NCBI RefSeq assembly: GCF_030249845.1
Contig: NZ_JANURM010000001.1
Location: forward strand, 321,312 to 385,311
DNA length: 64,000 bases
Reading direction: 5' to 3'
Origin: Campylobacter gastrosuis
Lineage (GTDB): Bacteria > Campylobacterota > Campylobacteria > Campylobacterales > Campylobacteraceae
Part shown: positions 51,069 to 60,240 of the stretch, in pieces
Layout: each line of letters begins with the position of its first letter
Numbering within the stretch: the stretch's first letter is position 1
Program-made: the position numbers and the translations under genes
Notes under the pieces: model-generated
Seen by the model: the letters and a program-made list of their open reading frames with translations, nothing else
What the model was told of the DNA's origin: nothing
The model's database searches: none

Positions 51069-51086
51069 CCCACGTTTTTGTGGGCT
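51067..51086 (+). terminator. Terminator after the RclA-like gene
   Basis: AGCCCAC-GTTTTT-GTGGGCT overlapping the stop codon of the flavoprotein gene. Confidence 0.7.
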
Positions 51087-51102
51087 TAAAGCCTAGAAAT
51101 TT

Positions 51103-51300
51103 TTATCTATTTTGTAAAATACATAGTGGCAAACTGCCATCGCTGTTGTAAGTCGTTTGGCTGTTGCCGTTTGTGAATGTTTGGCTAGAAATGCCGTTGC
51201 TATCGTTTGTGATATAGCCGTTTGGCGTTCTTACATTTGTTTGCATATTGCCGTTGCTATCCCAAGTGGTAGATGTTTGAGAGTTATTTTTTTGGCTCAT
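51103..51300 (-). CDS. Small Asn/Ser/Thr-rich repeat peptide, 65 aa, doubtful
   Basis: Starts with ATG inside the last codons of the DUF4139 gene (17-base overlap) and encodes a polar chain of loosely repeated units (TWDSNGNMQTNV, TPNGYITNDSNG, TNGNSQTTYNSDG). The repeated DSNG/TPNG pattern is not random and looks like part of an exported repeat protein, but there is no signal peptide. It may be a coupled small gene or a fragment left after a deletion. Confidence 0.4.
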   Translation of the reverse strand: MSQKNNSQTSTTWDSNGNMQTNVRTPNGYITNDSNGISSQTFTNGNSQTTYNSDGSLPLCILQNR

Positions 51301-52588
51301 CTATTTCATAACCAAACTCAATCGTTTTTATTTCATTTGGATTTAGTTTAAATTTAAACTCACTTTTGCCAGTTTTTGCTTCAATAAAATCTGGCTTTGA
51401 GTTTTTAAGCATAGCTACCTTAAAATCGCTATTTGCAGATATTGGCAGACGCTCGGTTAAAACGACATTTAAAGGCACTTTTGCGTTGTTTTTAATCTCA
51501 TAAATCCACTCTTTTGTGCTTTTTTGCCCAAAAAATGAAACATCAGCAAACCTTTTTGAGCTCTCTTTTTTGACATTTATCAGTAAATTTTTACTAAAAA
51601 ACAGCTCGCTTTGCCTATCTTTTTCTAAATTTAGAGCAAATTCGCCGACTTTAACGCCGTCAAGCTTAAAGATTGCGTTTGCATTAAGCGAGTAGTTTGG
51701 GGTTAAAACTGCCCTCGTGTAGGCGTTTGCGTCATTGTATCCATCAATAAAAATATCAAAATTCGCACTAAAATCTTGCTTTTGGTATAAAATTTCTACC
51801 TCCTCGCCACTTTTTATTGCTACGTTTTTAATTGTGTGTGTGTTTAAAAATGCGTTTTGCTCCACAAATCCAACGCTCCTATCCATCATAACACTGGCTT
51901 TATAAATCCGCTTTTCATCGCCTAGATATTTTGGCTCAAATGGGCTTGGAGCGATGATTTGATGAAAGCTAATTGGATAAATTTTAATCTCTAAGTCCGA
52001 AATATCGTTTGTAAGGTTGTTTTTTAGCTTTAAATTTTGCCTAATTTGCACGTTATTTGCCTTTGTGTCGCCTAAAACTAGCGTATTTAGCTCTTTTAAA
52101 AAGTCGCTTTGATAGCTGATTTTTACGCTTTTTGGAGTGCAGTAAAATTTCAAATCAAGCTCTTTAAAGCTTAAATTTTCAAACTCGTTTAATCTCTCTA
52201 ATTTTTTATTTAATTCATTAATATTTTCTAAATTTTTAGCAAATATCAAAGCGGTATTTTTAGTAATTTCATCTAAATTTTTAGCTTCAAATTGGACATT
52301 TTTTAAAATTTCGTTGCTAAATTGTAGTGTTAAAATTTCATCTTTGATTTTTGCAATTTCATCTGTAAAAGCCGAATTTTGCGTGATATTTTTGCTTAAA
52401 TTTTTTGATTTTAGCCCACAATCGCTTGAAATTTCAAACGAGTTTTCATTTAAACTGCTTGGGACTTTTATTTTAAATTCGCTTGGTCTGTTTGTTAATG
52501 TTTGGTTTAAAATACTTATATCTTTGTAAATTTCAAGCTCGTAGCTATCACAAAGTGCTAGAAGTGGTAAAAATAGTAGTTTTTTCAT
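51284..52588 (-). CDS. Exported DUF4139 domain protein
   Basis: A 434-aa protein with a signal peptide (MKKLLFLPLLALCDS), an N-terminal DUF4140-like coiled-coil region (about residues 60-160) and a C-terminal DUF4139 region: SYQSDFLKELNTLVLGDTK, WIYEIKNNAKVPLNVVLTER and the closing LNPNEIKTIEFGYEIDEPKK. Family members have been called mucoidy inhibitor MuiA-like; their molecular role is unknown. ATG after AAAGGATAAGCG. Single gene or followed by the small doubtful frame at 51103. Confidence 0.85.
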   Translation of the reverse strand: MKKLLFLPLLALCDSYELEIYKDISILNQTLTNRPSEFKIKVPSSLNENSFEISSDCGLKSKNLSKNITQNSAFTDEIAKIKDEILTLQFSNEILKNVQFEAKNLDEITKNTALIFAKNLENINELNKKLERLNEFENLSFKELDLKFYCTPKSVKISYQSDFLKELNTLVLGDTKANNVQIRQNLKLKNNLTNDISDLEIKIYPISFHQIIAPSPFEPKYLGDEKRIYKASVMMDRSVGFVEQNAFLNTHTIKNVAIKSGEEVEILYQKQDFSANFDIFIDGYNDANAYTRAVLTPNYSLNANAIFKLDGVKVGEFALNLEKDRQSELFFSKNLLINVKKESSKRFADVSFFGQKSTKEWIYEIKNNAKVPLNVVLTERLPISANSDFKVAMLKNSKPDFIEAKTGKSEFKFKLNPNEIKTIEFGYEIDEPKK

Positions 52589-52655
52589 CGCTTATCCTTT
52601 AAAATTTAGCCGATTTTATAGCAAAATTTAGTAAAATCAGCTTAAAGGAGTAGAT

Positions 52656-53318
52656 ATGTTTAAACAGATTTTTTCGTGCGTAGTTTTGGCTTTTTTGGTG
52701 GCTGGTTGTTTTAATGCCGAGCCAGATTTTGTAGATCCAACTCCAAAAAAAGAGAAAAAAAGCGACGCAAAAATAGATGAGATAAATAACAAAATGGCTT
52801 ACAACACAATTTACACGCTAACGCCTATGTGTCAAGCAAAAAATAGCGGTGCGTGTAATGACCTTGGCGTGGCTTATGAGTTTGTTAAGGATTATAAAAA
52901 CGCCCTTATAAGCTATAAAATGGCTTGTGATTTGGGCTTAGAACAGGGCTGTGCTGGTGTTGGTATGCTTTATGAAAAGGGGCTTGGCGTGGCTAAAAAC
53001 GGACAAAGAGCGATTGAAATTTATAAAAACTCTTGCAATAAAAGTGACGCACTATCTTGCTACTATCTAGCAAACGCCTACCGAAAGGGTGAGATTGTTA
53101 TGCAAGATTACAAGGCTGCTATGGATGCTTATGTCAATGCGTGCAGGCTTGAAGATGTGCCTTCGTGTGCAAATATCGGTGCGATGTATGAAGAGGGGCT
53201 TGGGGTTGATAAAGATGAGCTAAGGGCGTATGAAATTTATAAAGTGGCGTGTTTTAGGGGCTTTAACAAGTCTTGTCCCCATATGAAGCGACTTGGCAAG
53301 AAGCTTGGGGTTAATTGA
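52656..53318 (+). CDS. Cysteine-paired Sel1-like repeat lipoprotein
   Basis: A 220-aa lipoprotein (lipobox VAGC, Cys18). Four Sel1-like repeats with Cys pairs spaced as in Hcp proteins: CNDLGVAYEFVKDYKNALISYKMAC, CAGVGMLYEKGLGVAKNGQRAIEIYKNSC, CYYLANAYRKGEIVMQDYKAAMDAYVNAC and CANIGAMYEEGLGVDKDELRAYEIYKVAC. Each pair should form a disulfide in the periplasm. AAAGGAG precedes the ATG; the stop overlaps the next SLR gene by one base. Confidence 0.9.
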   Translation: MFKQIFSCVVLAFLVAGCFNAEPDFVDPTPKKEKKSDAKIDEINNKMAYNTIYTLTPMCQAKNSGACNDLGVAYEFVKDYKNALISYKMACDLGLEQGCAGVGMLYEKGLGVAKNGQRAIEIYKNSCNKSDALSCYYLANAYRKGEIVMQDYKAAMDAYVNACRLEDVPSCANIGAMYEEGLGVDKDELRAYEIYKVACFRGFNKSCPHMKRLGKKLGVN

Positions 53319-53815
53319 TGAGAAATTTTGCACTTTTGCTGTTTTTGCTTGTTTTTGGCGGTTGTGTTTCGTTAAATACGCTTAGTTTTGGGCTTTTAGG
53401 CGATGATGAAAAGACGCAAATTCTAAGCAAAGAGTGTGCAGATAAAAACGCAGTTTCGTGCAACAATCTAGCTTACGAATACGCAAATAACAAGGATTTT
53501 AACAACGCAAGCGAGTTTTACAAAATGGCGTGTGAGCTAAATTTAGCCACAGCGTGTGCGAATTTGGGGCAAATTTACGAAAAGGGCTTAAACGGCGAAA
53601 CTGACATAAATATGGCACTTTCGCTTTATACATTAGCGTGTGAAAATAACGACGGCGTGGGCTGTTATAACATAGCCCTAGCGACCTATCAAAACGCACC
53701 GAGTGATAAAAAAGCAATAGCTTTAAAAAAGAGCATAATTTTGCTAAATAAAAGCTGTAAGCTTGAATACAAACAGGCTTGTGTTTTGATAAATGAGCTT
53801 AAAAAATCGGACTAA
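53318..53815 (+). CDS. Cysteine-paired Sel1-like repeat lipoprotein
   Basis: A 165-aa lipoprotein (lipobox FGGC) with three SLR units: CNNLAYEYANNKDFNNASEFYKMAC, CANLGQIYEKGLNGETDINMALSLYTLAC and a divergent last one. ATG 53318 overlaps the stop of the preceding SLR gene by one base (TGATG), so this is a tandem pair, probably from gene duplication followed by divergence. Role unknown; secretion and protein-scaffold functions are known for relatives. Confidence 0.87.
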   Translation: MRNFALLLFLLVFGGCVSLNTLSFGLLGDDEKTQILSKECADKNAVSCNNLAYEYANNKDFNNASEFYKMACELNLATACANLGQIYEKGLNGETDINMALSLYTLACENNDGVGCYNIALATYQNAPSDKKAIALKKSIILLNKSCKLEYKQACVLINELKKSD

Positions 53816-53892
53816 AATGAGATCTTTTTGATAATGGCAAAAATCGCCACAAACACTAAAAACACAGCTGTAAGTATAATGTAATCGTTCAT
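53812..53892 (-). CDS. Small single-pass membrane protein, 26 aa
   Basis: Encodes MNDYIILTAVFLVFVAIFAI followed by IKKISF: one transmembrane helix with a basic end. ATG at 53892 lies five bases after AAAAAAGGA, better than expected by chance. Its stop overlaps the convergent SLR gene stop by two bases. Not long enough for a family call; size and layout resemble small respiratory or transporter subunits. Confidence 0.55.
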   Translation of the reverse strand: MNDYIILTAVFLVFVAIFAIIKKISF

Positions 53893-54005
53893 TTTAATCC
53901 TTTTTTGTAACTAAAACTTGTATTTTAACAAAAAAATATAATTTTTCAAAACAAAGTAAGCTTTTAGGTGCTAGAATTTTATAAAATATTTACAAAGGAG
54001 AGCGT

Positions 54006-56093
54006 ATGGCAGAGGATAAGAGCATTTTTATAAACAGGGAGCTTAGTTGGCTTAGGTTTAATTCACGTGTTTTAGCACAATGTGAAAAAGATATACCACT
54101 GCTTGAAAAGCTAAAATTTTTAGCCATTTACTGCACGAATTTAGATGAGTTTTATATGATTAGGATTGCTGGGTTAAAGCAACTTTTTGCGGCTGGACTT
54201 ACAAATATCGGCAGCGATGAAATGAGTCCGCTTGACCAGCTTAGGGAGATTAGAAAGTATCTGCAAGATGAGCAAAGCGTCCTTGAAAAGCACTACAAAA
54301 ACGCAAAAAATGAGCTTGAAAAGCAGGGGCTTTTTATCAAAAACTACGATGAGCTTGATAAAAGTTTAAAGGCAAAATGCGATGAGTATTTTTTCTCAAA
54401 CATCTTGCCAGTTATCGTGCCTATCGCCGTTGATGCGACGCACCCATTCCCGCATTTAAACAACCTTAGCTTCTCACTTGCTGTTAAGCTTTCAGATATA
54501 AATCGCCCTGAAATTTTAAAGTATGGTATGATAAGAATTTCACGCGTCCTGCCACGATTTACACAGGCTAGTGAGAATGTTTATGTGCCGATTGAAACGA
54601 TTGTTCATCGTCACGCAGAAGAGATATTTCCGGGCTATAAGCTAATTAGCTCGTGTGTGTTTAGAGTGACTAGAAATGCTGATATTGTGATTGAAGAAGA
54701 AGAGGCTGATGACTTTATGCTAATGCTAGAACAAGGGCTAAAATTACGCCGAAAAGGGGCTTTTGTGCGTTTGCAAGTAGATAAAAACGCCGACCCTGAT
54801 ATCTTAGAATTTCTAAACTCACATATGAAAATTTTTCACAAAGATATCTACTTTTCAAGCGTCCCGCTAACCCTTAGCTCACTTTGGGAGATCGCCACAA
54901 ATAAGGATTTTAGCCACTTAGCACTAGCACCTTATGCACCAAAGACCCTGCCACCATTTAGTAATGGCTTTAATATCTTTGATGTTATTGACAGAGAGGA
55001 CGTGTTGCTTTTGCACCCTTATGAGAGTTTTGACCCAGTTATTCAGTTTATTAAAGAAGCTAGTAAAGACCCAAAAGTCATCTCAATTCGTATGACGCTT
55101 TATAGGGTTGATAAAAACTCGCCGATAATTCAGGCTTTAATTGATGCTGCTAGCGACGGCAAACAAGTAACCGTTATGGTTGAGTTAAAGGCTAGGTTTG
55201 ATGAAGAAAATAACCTACACTGGGCAAAGGCGCTTGAAGATGCTGGTGCTCACGTGATTTATGGTATCACTGGCTTTAAAGTGCATGCAAAGGTAAGCCA
55301 AGTAATCCGTCAAGTCGGCGATAAGCTGAAATTTTATATGCACCTTGGCACTGGCAACTACAACGCAAATTCGGCTAAAATTTACACCGATATTAGCCTT
55401 TTTACCAGTCGTGATGAGTTTGCTAGTGATACGACTACGTTTTTTCACATTCTATCTGGATACAATAAAAATCGTAGGCTAGAAACGCTCTCAATGTCGC
55501 CTTTTCAGATAAAAGAGCGTGTAATTGAAAAAATTCGCTTTGAGGCAAGTAAGGGCGATGCTGGGCGGATAATAGCAAAGATGAACGCACTTGTTGATGA
55601 GGACGTGATAGATGAGCTTGTCAAGGCGTCAAATGCTGGGGTTAAGATTGATTTAATCGTGCGTGGCGTGTGTTGTCTAAGACCAAATGTCGCTGGCAAA
55701 AGCCAAAATATCCGTGTTCGCTCAATTATTGGCAAATACCTAGAACACGCAAGAATTTTGTATTTTAAACACGCCGAGCCAAAAATTTATATCTCATCGG
55801 CTGACTGGATGCCACGAAATTTAGAGCGTAGATTAGAGCTTATGACGCCGATTTTTGAACAAAGACTGCAAAATCGCCTCTTAGAGCTTTTAGAGCTTCA
55901 ATTAAGCGATAATGATTTGGCGTTTGAGCTTACAAATAGTGGCGAATACGAGAAGGTAAAAGCGGGCGAAAACGCCATAAACAGCCACGAAATTTTAGAA
56001 AATTATATGAATAAAATTTACAGGTCTGTAAAAAAGGATAGCGACAAGGCAAAAGCTGATCTGATCGCTACAAAATTCGTAAAAGAGAGTTAA
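54006..56093 (+). CDS. ppk1: Polyphosphate kinase
   Basis: A 695-aa Ppk1 with the four expected domains: N domain [17 protein letters not shown], head domain, and two C domains with [18 protein letters not shown], the phosphorylated His region [11 protein letters not shown] (about residue 424) and second active His near [32 protein letters not shown]. It makes inorganic polyphosphate from ATP; in Campylobacter this supports stress survival and colonisation. Normal length, AAAGGAG before ATG. Convergent with the PilO-like gene, overlapping by four bases. Confidence 0.95.
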   Translation: MAEDKSIFINRELSWLRFNSRVLAQCEKDIPLLEKLKFLAIYCTNLDEFYMIRIAGLKQLFAAGLTNIGSDEMSPLDQLREIRKYLQDEQSVLEKHYKNAKNELEKQGLFIKNYDELDKSLKAKCDEYFFSNILPVIVPIAVDATHPFPHLNNLSFSLAVKLSDINRPEILKYGMIRISRVLPRFTQASENVYVPIETIVHRHAEEIFPGYKLISSCVFRVTRNADIVIEEEEADDFMLMLEQGLKLRRKGAFVRLQVDKNADPDILEFLNSHMKIFHKDIYFSSVPLTLSSLWEIATNKDFSHLALAPYAPKTLPPFSNGFNIFDVIDREDVLLLHPYESFDPVIQFIKEASKDPKVISIRMTLYRVDKNSPIIQALIDAASDGKQVTVMVELKARFDEENNLHWAKALEDAGAHVIYGITGFKVHAKVSQVIRQVGDKLKFYMHLGTGNYNANSAKIYTDISLFTSRDEFASDTTTFFHILSGYNKNRRLETLSMSPFQIKERVIEKIRFEASKGDAGRIIAKMNALVDEDVIDELVKASNAGVKIDLIVRGVCCLRPNVAGKSQNIRVRSIIGKYLEHARILYFKHAEPKIYISSADWMPRNLERRLELMTPIFEQRLQNRLLELLELQLSDNDLAFELTNSGEYEKVKAGENAINSHEILENYMNKIYRSVKKDSDKAKADLIATKFVKES

Positions 56094-56623
56094 TCTTTTT
56101 TGCCATAAACTTTAATGTTAAAGGTGGTGTGAATGTTTTTCTCATCGCCTTTCATTTTTATTGGGAATTCAGCCTTTATTATGCTCTCATATTTGCTTAG
56201 AGCGTCTAAAAAATCGTAAAAATTTGTAGGTGTTTTAACAGAGCTTGTTACGTTTAGCTCGTATAAAAAATACTCTTCGTTTTGATTTTCTATTTCAAGC
56301 TCGTTTAATGAAACATTTTGAAAAAATTTAGAAGCAAAGTCTATGAATTTTTTCTTATCAAACTTCGTTTCATATGATTTTAGGATAAATTGATTGTTTG
56401 TTTTTAGCGATGAGAGTGCTTCTGATTTTGTGTCATAAATTTGCTTTACCTTTGCAAAAGATGCCATTTGTGAGCGATTTTGCGTGTTTATGGCACGATA
56501 CTCTTTAATATTTGGCACGATAAAAGCAAAAATCATCACAAGGCAAACGATAGCAAAGATAAAGATAAAAAGTAGCAGTTTAACTGGGTCAATATGCTCT
56601 AAACTCGTATCTTTCTTACTCAT
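56090..56623 (-). CDS. PilO-like inner-membrane assembly protein
   Basis: A 177-aa protein with a short cytoplasmic start, one helix ([23 protein letters not shown]), a coiled coil, and a periplasmic alpha/beta domain ([24 protein letters not shown]...FPIKMKGDE) in the layout of PilO/GspM. Such proteins link the cytoplasmic PilM ring to the secretin in type IV pili, type II secretion and DNA uptake. I start it at ATG 56623, inside the end of the PilN-like gene (ATGAGTAA). Identification rests on order and topology, not strong motifs. Confidence 0.55.
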   Translation of the reverse strand: MSKKDTSLEHIDPVKLLLFIFIFAIVCLVMIFAFIVPNIKEYRAINTQNRSQMASFAKVKQIYDTKSEALSSLKTNNQFILKSYETKFDKKKFIDFASKFFQNVSLNELEIENQNEEYFLYELNVTSSVKTPTNFYDFLDALSKYESIIKAEFPIKMKGDEKNIHTTFNIKVYGKKD

Positions 56624-57137
56624 TGTAGCCCTCTGAATTATCCATTTTATTTGTGCTAACAAAGCCATACCAGCCGTTTTTTATCTGATAAAAGCTGTTG
56701 TTTGAGGTGTTAAAGATTGATTTTAGCGGCGATGCTAGGAGCTGATTAAAGACATCTTTTGTCGGTGTCACGCCACGAATGATAAGAGATGTCCTATCCA
56801 TTAGCACCTCTTCAAGCGTAATGCTATCTGGTACTAGGTCAAAAAGATTATGCAAACTCTGCTTTAAAATGGCATTTGAGGCGTTTATGCCACTTGCAAT
56901 TTCAATTTGTTTGCCTAAAATTTCTGAAATTTCATCTATTTTTGCGGTTTCTTCGCCTAAGCTTATCTGCGTCGTGGCTAACTCTTGCGTTTGGTTTTTT
57001 AGTGAGTAGTTTTTATAGATTATAAATAAATTTATAGCTGTTAAAATAATAATTAAAAATGCGATTAAAATTAGCCAAATTTTGCTAAAAATGCTAAAAA
57101 TTGGGCGAGGCTCTGGCTTTATTAGGCTTAAACTCAT
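56616..57137 (-). CDS. PilN-like inner-membrane assembly protein
   Basis: A 173-aa protein: short N-terminal cytoplasmic tail (MSLSLIKPEPRP, where PilN binds PilM), one helix (IWLILIAFLIIILTAINLFIIY), coiled coil, and a ferredoxin-like periplasmic domain with VPDSITLEEVLMDRTSLIIRGVTP, the typical PilN/GspL pattern. It overlaps both neighbours, pilM-like (4 bases) and pilO-like (8 bases). Confidence 0.7.
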   Translation of the reverse strand: MSLSLIKPEPRPIFSIFSKIWLILIAFLIIILTAINLFIIYKNYSLKNQTQELATTQISLGEETAKIDEISEILGKQIEIASGINASNAILKQSLHNLFDLVPDSITLEEVLMDRTSLIIRGVTPTKDVFNQLLASPLKSIFNTSNNSFYQIKNGWYGFVSTNKMDNSEGYNE

Positions 57138-58138
57138 AGCTTAATCTCCTCGTGCATTAGCTCGTTCATAATCATTAATGTATCCACCGGCACGACTTGG
57201 GTATCTACAAAAAGCTCGGTTTGCAGGTATTGTAAAAAGGTCGCACTTGTCTTTGTGCCTTCAAAAATAATGACCTGTTCTATAAAATCACCAGCGTAAA
57301 TTTGATTTGTGTAAAATTCCTTAATCGCCGATGAGATATATCTATACATACTCATATCCCTGCCAAAAATCGTAACAGAGGTGGCGACATCGCTTGAAGT
57401 AGGCATATTTATATCATAGCCTAAGTCCTCAAATTCCTTTGGTTTTTCGCTACCCATTAGCTCATCAAGGCTCTTAAAATCATCAAGCGAGCTCATCTCG
57501 TTCTCATCTTTTACGATTAGGTTATCAATGTCGGTTATGTCCTCTTTTTTGAAATTTTGCACATCGGCTGGTGTCGTTTCAGCCTTTGTGTCAAGCTTAA
57601 AAAATGTCGCAAATTTCAGCTTTTTATCCTTAAAAATCGCAAGCGCGACATTGCTTTGATGAGTGTAAAGATACAGCGTGGTCTTATCGCTAGCGCCACT
57701 TTTTGAAATTTCATAAAACATAAGCGAAATTGGCGAGTAAAGCAGATCAACGCTGTATTCGCCAAAGGTATCCCTAGCCCTTGCAACGGCGATACTATCG
57801 GCATAAATGCTAGAATTTTTCACGCTAATAATTAGCGTATTTTCGGTCTTTATGTTGTATTTTTTAAACTCATCTTTGTTTAAGGTAGGCAAGGCTCCCT
57901 GAAAGCTGTCGGTGTAAAAAAGCGAGATATAAACGGCGTAATAAGCCTCTTCTTGGCGTTTTATGTAGGCTAAAATTTTATCATCAATCTCGTTTGGATT
58001 TATCTCGGTAAATTTTGCGTTTAGGGTTTTTATGACCTTGTTATTTTTAAACACACGCCCATAAAATAGGCACTCTGAACCTTCTATAACCACGCTTAAA
58101 AATAGATTTGAAAATATACGGCGGATAGAAAAGCTCAT
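57134..58138 (-). CDS. PilM/GspL-like cytoplasmic protein
   Basis: A 334-aa soluble protein whose position directly before a PilN- and a PilO-like gene suggests a PilM/GspL actin-fold partner; strands such as NTLIISVKNSSIYADSIAVA and TTLYLYTHQSNVALAIFKDKKLKFATFF are compatible. An acidic insert (about residues 185-250) is unlike typical PilM. In Campylobacter related proteins serve natural transformation (the Cts system), not visible pili. AGGAGATTT before ATG; own transcription start likely because 85 bases separate it from prfB. Confidence 0.5.
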   Translation of the reverse strand: MSFSIRRIFSNLFLSVVIEGSECLFYGRVFKNNKVIKTLNAKFTEINPNEIDDKILAYIKRQEEAYYAVYISLFYTDSFQGALPTLNKDEFKKYNIKTENTLIISVKNSSIYADSIAVARARDTFGEYSVDLLYSPISLMFYEISKSGASDKTTLYLYTHQSNVALAIFKDKKLKFATFFKLDTKAETTPADVQNFKKEDITDIDNLIVKDENEMSSLDDFKSLDELMGSEKPKEFEDLGYDINMPTSSDVATSVTIFGRDMSMYRYISSAIKEFYTNQIYAGDFIEQVIIFEGTKTSATFLQYLQTELFVDTQVVPVDTLMIMNELMHEEIKL

Positions 58139-58223
58139 AAATCTCCTAAAAATAAAATCTGCCTATGTTAGCTAAAAACGCATTAAAAATAATTAAAACA
58201 GCGTTTTGTTTATTCTGTGTTTA

Positions 58224-59327
58224 TTATTTATTTGCTGATTTTTGACTTACCAAAACCGCTTCAATCATCTTTTTTATATCCCCGTCAAGTATGGCGTCGG
58301 TTTGGCTGTAAGCCTCGCCACTTCGGTTGTCCTTAACCTGCTGATAAGGGAAAAGCACGTATGAGCGTATCTGATGACCCCAGCCGATATCGCTCTTTTC
58401 TACGTTTGCGTTCGCCTCTTGTTGCTTCATAAGTTCAAGCTCGTAAAGGCGCGATTTTAGCATTTTCATCGCTGTGGCTTTGTTTTTGTGCTGACTTCTG
58501 TCGTTTTGACACTGCACGACTATGCCTGTTGGAGCGTGCGTTATCCTGATCGCGCTCTCGGTTTTATTTACGTGCTGACCGCCAGCGCCACCCGCGCGAT
58601 ACGTGTCTATCTTTAAATCCTTCTCGTCAATCTCAATCTCAATGTCATCATCAAGCTCAGGGCTTACCATAACGCTACAAAAGCTAGTGTGGCGGCGACC
58701 AGCGCTATCAAACGGACTTGTCCTAACAAGCCTGTGAATGCCGTTTTCAGCCTTTAAATACCCATAAGCGTTTTCGCCCTTTACGATAAAGCTTACATCT
58801 TTAAGCCCAGCCTCATCGCCCTCTTGAAAGTCAAGCGTTTCAACCTTAAAGCCCTCCCTTTCGCAAAAACGCAAATACATTCTATAAACCATACTCGCCC
58901 AGTCGTTACTCTCCGTGCCGCCAGCGCCCGGATGTATGCTAACTATCGCATTTTTAGCGTCATCTTCGCCACTAAGTAGCATTGAAATTTCTAAATTTAC
59001 GATCTTATCTTCAAGCTCGCCCGCTTCTTTAAATAAAATCTCAATCGTATCAAGGTCGTTTTCGGAATTTGCAAGTTCATAAAGCTCTTTTGCGTCATTT
59101 AGCGCATTTTTTGCGGAGTTAAATTTTTCAAGCATCGCATTTAGCTTCGCCTTTTCTTTGCCGATCGCCCCAGCTTTTGCGATATCTTGCCAAAAGCTCA
59201 CGTCGTTTTCAAGCTCTGAAATTTCATCAAGTCTTTTTGAAATTTCATCAGGTTTTATAACTCCGGCTATGTTTTTTACCTTTGTATTTAGGCTCTTTAA
59301 AAGTTCGGTGTATTCGTAGTTATCCAC
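58224..59327 (-). CDS. prfB: Peptide chain release factor 2
   Basis: A 367-aa class I release factor. The tripeptide SPF ([12 protein letters not shown]) identifies RF2, which reads UGA and UAA; the GGQ catalytic loop is [17 protein letters not shown]. Domains 1-4 are complete. The frame is continuous from the GTG at 59327, with no in-frame UGA near codon 25, so the usual autoregulatory +1 frameshift of many prfB genes is absent. Divergent from panC. Confidence 0.96.
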   Translation of the reverse strand: MDNYEYTELLKSLNTKVKNIAGVIKPDEISKRLDEISELENDVSFWQDIAKAGAIGKEKAKLNAMLEKFNSAKNALNDAKELYELANSENDLDTIEILFKEAGELEDKIVNLEISMLLSGEDDAKNAIVSIHPGAGGTESNDWASMVYRMYLRFCEREGFKVETLDFQEGDEAGLKDVSFIVKGENAYGYLKAENGIHRLVRTSPFDSAGRRHTSFCSVMVSPELDDDIEIEIDEKDLKIDTYRAGGAGGQHVNKTESAIRITHAPTGIVVQCQNDRSQHKNKATAMKMLKSRLYELELMKQQEANANVEKSDIGWGHQIRSYVLFPYQQVKDNRSGEAYSQTDAILDGDIKKMIEAVLVSQKSANK

Positions 59328-59416
59328 ATTTTATCCTTAAATTTTTGGCAGATTTTATCAAAATTTATCTTATATTTGCTAAAATGGTCGGTTAAAAATT
59401 TTGAAAAAGAGTAAAA

Positions 59417-60238
59417 ATGGTAGTTTTAAAAAGTGTAGATGAGCTTTTAAATTTTAGAGCGAGTTTAAACGGCAGTGTCGGCTTCGTGCCTACAATGGGG
59501 GCTTTGCACGACGGGCATATGAGCCTTATAAAACGTGCAGTTAGCGAAAATGAAAATGTCATCGTTTCGGTTTTTGTAAATCCAACTCAGTTTTTACCGG
59601 GCGAAGATTTGGCAAAGTATCCAAGACGCGAGGAGGCGGACATTAAAATTTGCGAACTTTGCGGTGCGGCAGCGATTTTTATGCCAAGTGAAAATGGGCT
59701 TTATTTTGACGATGAGCCATTAGTCGTAGCACCTGCTAGACTTGCTAATATTTTAGAGGGCAAGACGCGTTCGGGGCATTTTGACGGCGTTTTAAGGGTT
59801 TTAACAAAGCTATTTAATTTAGTAAAGCCAAATAACGTTTATATGGGCAAAAAGGACGCCCAGCAACTAGTAATCGTGCAAAATATGGTAAAAACGATGT
59901 TTATGCCTTTAAATATCGTGCCTTGCGAGATCGTTAGAGAGAGCGACGGACTAGCACTTTCAAGCAGAAACGCCTACCTAAGTGAAGAAGAAAAGTGCAA
60001 CGCTCTAAGAATTTCACGCTCGCTTTTTAACGCAAGTAACCTAATAAAATCTGGCGAGTTTGACACTAAAAAGATTAAAGAAAAAATGCTTGGCACGTTA
60101 GAGCCGTTGCAGGTTAATTATGTTGCGGTAGTTGATAGAAATTTTAAAGAGCTAAGCGCCGTAGAGCTTGGTAATACGATAATCCTAGTCGCCGCTTACG
60201 TTGGCAAAACGCGTTTGATTGATAATCTTTGGGTTTAA
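59417..60238 (+). CDS. panC: Pantothenate synthetase
   Basis: A 273-aa ATP-dependent ligase that joins pantoate and beta-alanine, last step of pantothenate synthesis. [20 protein letters not shown] holds the HIGH-type motif, [19 protein letters not shown] and [17 protein letters not shown] the substrate sites, and [15 protein letters not shown] the KMSKS equivalent. Complete length. Start codon ATG; rimO begins two bases after its stop. Confidence 0.95.
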   Translation: MVVLKSVDELLNFRASLNGSVGFVPTMGALHDGHMSLIKRAVSENENVIVSVFVNPTQFLPGEDLAKYPRREEADIKICELCGAAAIFMPSENGLYFDDEPLVVAPARLANILEGKTRSGHFDGVLRVLTKLFNLVKPNNVYMGKKDAQQLVIVQNMVKTMFMPLNIVPCEIVRESDGLALSSRNAYLSEEEKCNALRISRSLFNASNLIKSGEFDTKKIKEKMLGTLEPLQVNYVAVVDRNFKELSAVELGNTIILVAAYVGKTRLIDNLWV

Positions 60239-60240
60239 AA

